DNA from: CAYVBE01 sp964448935
GTDB lineage: Bacteria; Planctomycetota; Brocadiia; SM23-32
Reading direction: 5' to 3'
Assembly (NCBI GenBank): GCA_964448935.1
Contig: CAYVBE010000012.1
Span: 1 to 45,828 of the forward strand
Length of the DNA: 45,828 bases
Shown one piece after another: positions 41,214 through 45,828 of this stretch (within the stretch, counting starts at the first letter, position 1; the number at the start of each line of letters is the position of its first letter). The notes under the pieces are model-generated. The model was given only the letters and a program-made list of their open reading frames with translations. It did no database searches and had not been told where the DNA came from. Both the position numbers and the translations under genes were made by a program.

Positions 41214-41242
41214 ATTGTAGCGAATCGCCCGGTGGCACACAA
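41214..41242 (-). promoter_or_regulatory. Promoter of the PhoU-like gene
   Basis: On the minus strand TTGTGT (41237-41242), 17 bp, TACAAT (41214-41219). The expected start near 41207 falls only about 2 nt before the ATG at 41205, so the transcript would be leaderless or nearly so; no ribosome site is seen upstream of that ATG. It is divergent from the ispG promoter. Confidence 0.55.
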
Positions 41243-41258
41243 CTACGAGCGCGGCCTT

Positions 41259-41287
41259 TTGAACTTACGGGCGCAAGCGAATATAAT
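41259..41287 (+). promoter_or_regulatory. Sigma-70-type promoter of ispG-dxr-rseP
   Basis: TTGAAC (41259-41264), 17 bp, and a perfect TATAAT (41282-41287). It predicts a start near 41294 and a 72-nt leader before ispG. This is the only strong forward promoter seen for the three overlapping genes. Confidence 0.7.
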
Positions 41288-41365
41288 CATGGACGTTTCT
41301 GAGGCGGCCTGTCTGACTGTTCGCCCCTCCGATGGGTTCCGGCATTGATCCTGTAAGGGACTGAT

Positions 41366-42481
41366 ATGCAATCGGTTATCGAGCGGCGCCGGACACGTCC
41401 GGTGCGGGTGGGCGATGTCACCATCGGCGGCACGGCGCCGGTGAGCGTCCAGTCCATGACCAAAACGGACACCTGCGACGTGCGGGCCACGCTGGCCCAG
41501 ATCGAGGAACTGGCCGGCATCGGCTGCCAGATCATCCGCTGCGCCGTGCCCGACCGCCCGGCCGCCCGCGCTCTGCCGCGCATCACCGCCGCCTCGCCTC
41601 TGCCCGTGGTGGCGGACATCCATTACGATCACCGCCTGGCGCTGGCGGCCATCGAGGCCGGTGCGGCGGGCGTGCGGATCAACCCCGGCAACATGCGTGA
41701 CCGCGAGGGGCTGCGGGAGTTCTACCGCGCCGCCGCTGAGGCCGGCATCAAGGTGCGCATCGGCGTCAACTCCGGCTCCATCAGGCCCAGGAAGGGCCTG
41801 GAGGTGGAGGAAGACGCCAAAGGGCAGGACCTGGCGGAACTGATGGTGGAGGAGACGCTGGCCTACTGCCGCGACGCCGAGGAGGAGGGGCTCGGGTCCC
41901 TGGTGCTCAGCCTGAAGGCCAGCGACGTGCCCACCACCGTGGCCGCCTACCGGCTGGCGGCCGACAGGTGTGATTACCCCTTCCACGTGGGCGTGACCGC
42001 CGCCGGGCCGCCCCGCGACAGCCTGGTCAAAAGCGCCGTGGGCATCGGCACGCTGCTGGCGGAGGGGATCGGCGATACCATCCGGGTCTCGATGACCGGT
42101 CCGCCGGCCGAAGAGGTCCGGGCGGGCATCGCCATCCTGGAGTCCCTGGAGCTTCGCCGGCCCACCCGGCCGGAGGTCATCTCCTGCCCCACCTGCGCGC
42201 GGTGCCGGATAGACCTGCCCGCGCTGGTGGAGGAGGTGGGGCGCCGGCTGGAGCACCTGCCCGGCGGGGTGAAGGTGGCCGTGATGGGCTGCGTGGTCAA
42301 CGGGCCGGGAGAGGCAGCAGAGGCGGACGTCGGCATCGCCGGCGGCAAGAGCTTCGGCTTCCTGTTCCGCAACGGGCGCAAGCTGCAGAAGGTGGACGCG
42401 CCGGACCTGGCGGATGCCGTGGTAAAGGAAGTGACGCGCATCTACTCCGAGGAGACCCCCGAGAGGAAGAGAGGCCAATGA
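41366..42481 (+). CDS. ispG: 4-hydroxy-3-methylbut-2-en-1-yl diphosphate synthase
   Basis: This 371-residue iron-sulfur enzyme catalyses the reductive step from MEcPP to HMBPP in the MEP isoprenoid pathway. The N-terminal TIM barrel begins RRTRPVRVGDVTIGG and contains QSMTKTDT and VADIHYD. The C-terminal domain has the cluster cysteines at 274 and 277 (CPTCARC) and 309 (MGCVVNGPGEA), with the catalytic Glu 7 residues further on, the same spacing as in the E. coli enzyme. The ATG has AAGGGA upstream. Its stop overlaps the dxr ATG (ATGA). Confidence 0.96.
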   Translation: MQSVIERRRTRPVRVGDVTIGGTAPVSVQSMTKTDTCDVRATLAQIEELAGIGCQIIRCAVPDRPAARALPRITAASPLPVVADIHYDHRLALAAIEAGAAGVRINPGNMRDREGLREFYRAAAEAGIKVRIGVNSGSIRPRKGLEVEEDAKGQDLAELMVEETLAYCRDAEEEGLGSLVLSLKASDVPTTVAAYRLAADRCDYPFHVGVTAAGPPRDSLVKSAVGIGTLLAEGIGDTIRVSMTGPPAEEVRAGIAILESLELRRPTRPEVISCPTCARCRIDLPALVEEVGRRLEHLPGGVKVAVMGCVVNGPGEAAEADVGIAGGKSFGFLFRNGRKLQKVDAPDLADAVVKEVTRIYSEETPERKRGQ

Positions 42482-43647
42482 GGTCGGCCGACAGGAAAAA
42501 CGTCGTAGTGCTGGGCAGCACCGGCTCCGTGGGCCGGCAGACATTGGACGTCATCCGCCACATGCGGGACCGCTTCCGCGTGCTGGGCCTTTCGGCGCAC
42601 TCCCGCTGGATACTGCTGGGCCAACAGGTGCGCGAGTTCACCCCGGAGGCCGTCGCGCTGGCCGACCCCGGCGGGATGGGCAGCCTGAAGGCCGAGCTGG
42701 ACGGCTGCGACATCGAGATACTGAGCGGCCCCGACGGCCTGGCGCGGCTTGCCGAGTGGCAGGGCGCCCAGGTGGTCGTCAGCGCCGTCAGCGGTGCTGC
42801 GGGCGTGCCCGCAGCCGTGGCCGCATTGCGGGGGGGGAAGGCGCTGGCGCTGGCCAACAAGGAGTCCGTGGTGATGTGCGGCCCGCTGCTGAACCGGCTG
42901 GCCGAGGAGCACGGCTCTTCCATATTGCCGGTGGACAGCGAACACAGCGCGGTTTTCCAGCTCCTGAACGGCGTCTCGCCGGAAGAGGTCAACTCCATTG
43001 TCCTGACCGCCAGCGGGGGACCTTTCTACGGGCGGGACCGGGAGGAACTCGCACGCGTGACCCCGGAGGAGGCACTGCGCCATCCCACCTGGAGCATGGG
43101 GCGCAAGATATCGGTGGACAGCGCCACACTGATGAACAAGGCGCTGGAGGTGATCGAGGCCCGGTGGCTCTTCGGCATTGCGCCGGACCGGATTCAGGTC
43201 GTCATACACCCGCAGTCCATTATCCACTGTATGGTCAAGCTGGTGGACGGCTCCTGCCTGGCGCATATGGGCGTGCCGGACATGCGGCTTCCCATTCAGT
43301 ATGCTCTGAACTACCCGGAACGGACGCCGGGTCAGGTGGACCAACTGGACCTGGCGGAGATGGGACGGTTGGAGTTCTACGAGCCGGACGAGGACCGTTT
43401 CCCCGCGCTGTGGCTGGGATACCGCGTCGCCCGGGAGGGCGGCACCAGCGGGGCGGTGCTCTGCGCGGCGGACGAGGTGGCCGTGCAGGCGTTCCTGGAC
43501 GGACGGATCGGATTTCAACAGATTGTGCCCGTCGTCCGCGACGTGCTGGACCGACATGACACTGAACGCGAGCCCGACCTGGCGGACGTACTCGCCGCCG
43601 AGGAATGGGCCAGGCAGGAGGCCGAGAGTTGCTTGCAGACGCTATAA
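42478..43647 (+). CDS. dxr: 1-deoxy-D-xylulose 5-phosphate reductoisomerase
   Basis: This 389-residue enzyme converts DXP to MEP with NADPH, the first committed step of the MEP pathway. It shows VVVLGSTGSVGRQTLDVIRH (NADPH binding), ANKESVVMCG, the metal and substrate region PVDSEHSAVFQLL, and GRKISVDSATLMNKALEVIE. The start at 42478 overlaps the ispG stop by 4 bp, giving tight coupling of two steps of the same pathway. The downstream rseP start lies inside the dxr 3' end, an arrangement (dxr next to the site-2 protease) common in bacteria. Confidence 0.97.
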   Translation: MRSADRKNVVVLGSTGSVGRQTLDVIRHMRDRFRVLGLSAHSRWILLGQQVREFTPEAVALADPGGMGSLKAELDGCDIEILSGPDGLARLAEWQGAQVVVSAVSGAAGVPAAVAALRGGKALALANKESVVMCGPLLNRLAEEHGSSILPVDSEHSAVFQLLNGVSPEEVNSIVLTASGGPFYGRDREELARVTPEEALRHPTWSMGRKISVDSATLMNKALEVIEARWLFGIAPDRIQVVIHPQSIIHCMVKLVDGSCLAHMGVPDMRLPIQYALNYPERTPGQVDQLDLAEMGRLEFYEPDEDRFPALWLGYRVAREGGTSGAVLCAADEVAVQAFLDGRIGFQQIVPVVRDVLDRHDTEREPDLADVLAAEEWARQEAESCLQTL

Positions 43648-45431
43648 ATATCGCACTCGCCGTATTCGCCATCAGCCTGCTGATCCTGGTGCACGAGTTC
43701 GGCCATTTCGTCTGCGCCAAGGCGGTGGGCATGCGCGTGGAGGAGTTCTCACTCGGGTTCTGGAAGAAGCTTGTCGGCTTCCGGTGGGGGGAGACCGAGT
43801 ATCGGCTCTCGCTGATACCCCTGGGCGGATACGTCCGCGTGGCCGGGGAGTCTCCTGAGGAAGCCGAGGGCAAGGACTACGAGTTCTGGTCCAAAAGCCC
43901 CGGGCAGCGGGCCATCTTCGTGCTGGGCGGCGTGACCATGAACGTGGTGCTGGCCCTGGCGCTGTTCGTGGCGGCCTTCGGAATCGGGGTGCCGTTTGCG
44001 GTGGCCGAGGTGGGCGAGGTGATCAAGGGCATGCCGGCCTGGGAGGCCGGATTGCAGCCGGGCGACCGGATCGTGGCCGTTGACGGGGTGGAGAACCCCA
44101 CGTTCGAAGATCTGAGCATGAAGATCGCGCTCAGCGGCGAGGAGAAGATCACCCTTAAGATCGAACGTGACGGCCGCGTGATGCCGGTGCGGGTGGAGCC
44201 CGCCTACAACGACCGCATGGGGATGCAGAGCATCGGTGTCCTTCCGCCCGTAAAGCCTGTGGTCACCGGTATCGCCCGGACGGGAGAATCGGAGGAGGCT
44301 CCGGTCACTGAGGCCGGCGTCGAACTGCGCGACCGTATCCTGGCCGTCAACGGACATCCGGTCGAGAGCGCCCGCGAAGTGAACGACGAACTGTTGCGGG
44401 CGGGACCGGGACCGGTCGAGCTGCGGCTGCAACGGGGAGAGGAGCGGCTCACCGTCACGGTCCACTCAGAGCCTCGTCAGCAGCACGGCATCGGTATCTC
44501 CGGGGGCGGCCTCCAGGTGGAAGCCCTGCAGCCGTGCGGCGAGGCGGCGGAGGCGGGCTTCCGGCCCGGGGACCGCATCGTGGCGGTCAACGGACAGCCG
44601 GTGCAGAGCCTGATCGGCTTGGAGCACGCATTGCGCGGCAACTACGGGCAGGTTGAACTCACGGTGGAGCGCGGCGCCGACCGGCGGGTGGTCAGCACCT
44701 TTCTGCCCGGCATTGCGGAGTTCGAAGACTGGCTGCAGAGCGTGAATTTCACGCGGAGCAACACACTGACGTGGGTAGGCGAGGGAACGCCGGCCTACGA
44801 GGCGGGCCTGCGCCCGGGCGACACGGTGACCGCCGTCGGCGGCGAGAAGGTGGACTCCTGGGAGGACATCGGGGCCGTGCTGCCGGGCCGCGACGAACCC
44901 GTCATGGTCCAATGGGAGCGCGATGGCGAGACGCACTCGGCGGAGATCACGCCGGAGTTGCAGGAAGTCTCCGGCGTGCCGTGGCTGGGAGTGGTCATGG
45001 ACAGGCCCAAGACCGAGCTTCGGCGCTACGGCGCTGTGGGCGCGGTGAAGAAGGGCATCACCAGCACCTTTCACAAGCTGGTTCAGCTCGGTCTGACACT
45101 CAAGGCTTTCGCCACCCGGCAGGTCAGCACACGGCACATGGGCAGTATCGTCATGATCGCCACGGTGACGTTCCACGCCGCGCAGGAGGGCTTCGGAAAG
45201 CTCTTCCACATTGCCGGTTACATCAGCGCGGCGCTGGCGTTTTTCAACCTCTTGCCCATCCCCGTGCTGGACGGCGGCCACCTGGTGTTCCTGGCCGCCG
45301 AGAAGGTCCGCGGCAAGCCCCTCAGCGAGCGGACGCTGTTCATCCTGCAGATGGCCGGCCTGGTGGTCCTGCTGGCGATATTCCTCTACGCCACGCGCAA
45401 CGACATCCTGCGCCTGGTCGGCCTGGCCTGA
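43629..45431 (+). CDS. rseP: RseP-type site-2 zinc metalloprotease with four PDZ domains
   Basis: This protein has 600 residues from a TTG at 43629 with AGGAGG 7-8 nt upstream; an ATG at 43605 has its SD-like GAGGA directly abutting it, which is too close, and is less likely. The first membrane helix carries the zinc motif HEFGH (22-26). A C-terminal helix has the third ligand in PIPVLDGGH (about 545-552). Between them lie four PDZ-like modules (about 124-192, 208-282, 292-357, 377-442), each with a version of EAGLxPGDRIxAVxG; E. coli RseP has two and is about 450 residues. It cuts membrane-embedded substrates such as anti-sigma factors. It overlaps dxr by 19 bp. Confidence 0.94.
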   Translation: MLADAINIALAVFAISLLILVHEFGHFVCAKAVGMRVEEFSLGFWKKLVGFRWGETEYRLSLIPLGGYVRVAGESPEEAEGKDYEFWSKSPGQRAIFVLGGVTMNVVLALALFVAAFGIGVPFAVAEVGEVIKGMPAWEAGLQPGDRIVAVDGVENPTFEDLSMKIALSGEEKITLKIERDGRVMPVRVEPAYNDRMGMQSIGVLPPVKPVVTGIARTGESEEAPVTEAGVELRDRILAVNGHPVESAREVNDELLRAGPGPVELRLQRGEERLTVTVHSEPRQQHGIGISGGGLQVEALQPCGEAAEAGFRPGDRIVAVNGQPVQSLIGLEHALRGNYGQVELTVERGADRRVVSTFLPGIAEFEDWLQSVNFTRSNTLTWVGEGTPAYEAGLRPGDTVTAVGGEKVDSWEDIGAVLPGRDEPVMVQWERDGETHSAEITPELQEVSGVPWLGVVMDRPKTELRRYGAVGAVKKGITSTFHKLVQLGLTLKAFATRQVSTRHMGSIVMIATVTFHAAQEGFGKLFHIAGYISAALAFFNLLPIPVLDGGHLVFLAAEKVRGKPLSERTLFILQMAGLVVLLAIFLYATRNDILRLVGLA

Positions 45432-45445
45432 ACCGGCCTGTGCAG

Positions 45446-45475
45446 TTGACGGACCGGGCGGGGGTGGATTATAGT
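45446..45475 (+). promoter_or_regulatory. Promoter of tRNA-Ala
   Basis: TTGACG (45446-45451), 18 bp, then TATAGT (45470-45475), both 5 of 6 to consensus. The predicted start near 45482 is 6 nt before the mature 5' end of the tRNA. Confidence 0.6.
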
Positions 45476-45487
45476 AATGGTCCCGGT

Positions 45488-45563
45488 GGGGGATTAGCTC
45501 AGCTGGGAGAGCGCGACAATGGCATTGTCGAGGCCATGGGTTCGAATCCCATATCCTCCACCA
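45488..45563 (+). tRNA. tRNA-Ala (anticodon GGC)
   Basis: The gene is 76 nt including an encoded CCA. The acceptor GGGGGAT pairs with ATCCTCC (one G-U), the D stem is GCTC/GAGC, the anticodon stem CGACA/TGTCG encloses the loop ATGGCAT with GGC at positions 34-36, the variable loop is AGGCC and the T arm is ATGGG-TTCGAAT-CCCAT. It reads GCC and GCU alanine codons, fitting the GC-rich coding. Confidence 0.97.
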
Positions 45564-45619
45564 TCTTCCCTACCCTGACGGTCTCCCACACACAGCGAGC
45601 CCGCGCCGCGCCCCCAGTT

Positions 45620-45676
45620 GTCCTTGCGAGCCCGCGCCGTTTGCGGGCGCGGCAATCTCGCCGTTCCCTGCGTAGC
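45620..45676. repeat. Dispersed inverted-repeat element, copy 3 (half element)
   Basis: This lies in the 265-bp stretch after tRNA-Ala (45564-45828), where no gene is seen. TTGCGAGCCCGCGCCG...GCAATCTCGCCG is the reverse complement of the right arm of copy 2 (22729-22780) with only a few changes in the loop. The second half of the element is not recognisable. The arm itself can fold through CCGCGCC/GGGCGCGG. Confidence 0.7.
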
Positions 45677-45754
45677 GCCATACCCGCCCGACAGAAAGCT
45701 GGAGGGCCACGCGTCGTCGTGGCCGGTCGTTGTCAGCTCTTACCGAGAATTGGC

Positions 45755-45806
45755 TTGACAAACGTGCATTTAGAGGTATCGGGCTATGCACTTTAGCCTT
45801 GTGCAT
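45755..45806 (+). promoter_or_regulatory. AT-rich putative promoter/operator region at the window edge
   Basis: After GC-rich DNA the composition drops. TTGACA (45755-45760) is followed, 16 bp later, by TATCGG (45777-45782), a weak -10. GTGCAT (45764-45769), its inverse ATGCAC (45785-45790) and another GTGCAT (45801-45806) surround it. It could drive a gene beyond the window. Confidence 0.35.
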
Positions 45807-45828
45807 ACTACATATAGCACCCCGCAGT

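Noticed and set aside
40546..41238. Start of the PhoU-like protein at 41238
   Set aside because: A -10/-35 pair lies within that extension and the extra residues do not resemble the family; the ATG at 41205 fits better.

Overview
The window is high-GC DNA densely packed with single-copy-type bacterial chromosomal genes. Diderm traits are clear: an outer-membrane factor, a MacA-type adaptor, several lipoprotein signal peptides and an RseP-type protease. Large exported proteins that join SUMF1/FGE-like domains to PQQ-type propellers, a ceramidase-like hydrolase, a CehA-like lipoprotein, a GldG/DUF4340 transporter cluster and a class II photolyase together suggest a Planctomycetota, Lentisphaerota/Kiritimatiellota or Hydrogenedentota-like bacterium. 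That placement is inferred from gene content; no rRNA or other phylogenetic marker is present. No phage, IS, CRISPR or plasmid genes were seen.

Layout. 1-663: the 3' end of uvrC faces an orphan mreD. 924-9059 (minus): an export operon read right to left as half-size ABC exporter, TetR repressor, TolC-like outer-membrane lipoprotein, MacA-like adaptor, MacB/LolD ATPase and FtsX-fold permease. Its promoter (TTGACA-17-GATAAT) and an 18-bp palindromic candidate operator over the start site lie at 9079-9126. 9314-22494 (minus): an accessory block with a sugar-phosphate-isomerase-like TIM barrel, a giant FGE-FGE-propeller lipoprotein, a DegT aminotransferase, a ceramidase-like enzyme, an AraC regulator and a second paralogous giant. 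22833-29468 (minus): a gliding-type ABC operon (ATPase, YIP1 protein, ABC-2 permease, GldG-like, DUF4340). 29577-32121 (minus): a small helical protein, yraN and a phosphohexomutase. 32307-40538 (plus): class II photolyase, a GH2 glycosidase translationally coupled to a degenerate CehA/PHP-like lipoprotein, purQ and a ribulokinase. 40546-41205 (minus): a PhoU-like protein. 41366-45431 (plus): overlapping ispG, dxr and rseP (isoprenoid synthesis plus site-2 protease), followed by tRNA-Ala(GGC) at 45488-45563.

A dispersed inverted-repeat element occurs in three intergenic places (about 771-900, 22621-22780, 45620-45676). The most unusual content is the pair of giant FGE-FGE-propeller lipoproteins. 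All four of their FGE-like domains lack the paired copper-binding cysteines of true formylglycine-generating enzyme, and they share an undescribed N-terminal module. The other standouts are the CehA-like protein that has lost its metal ligands, the four-PDZ RseP and the clearly readable TetR promoter/operator.
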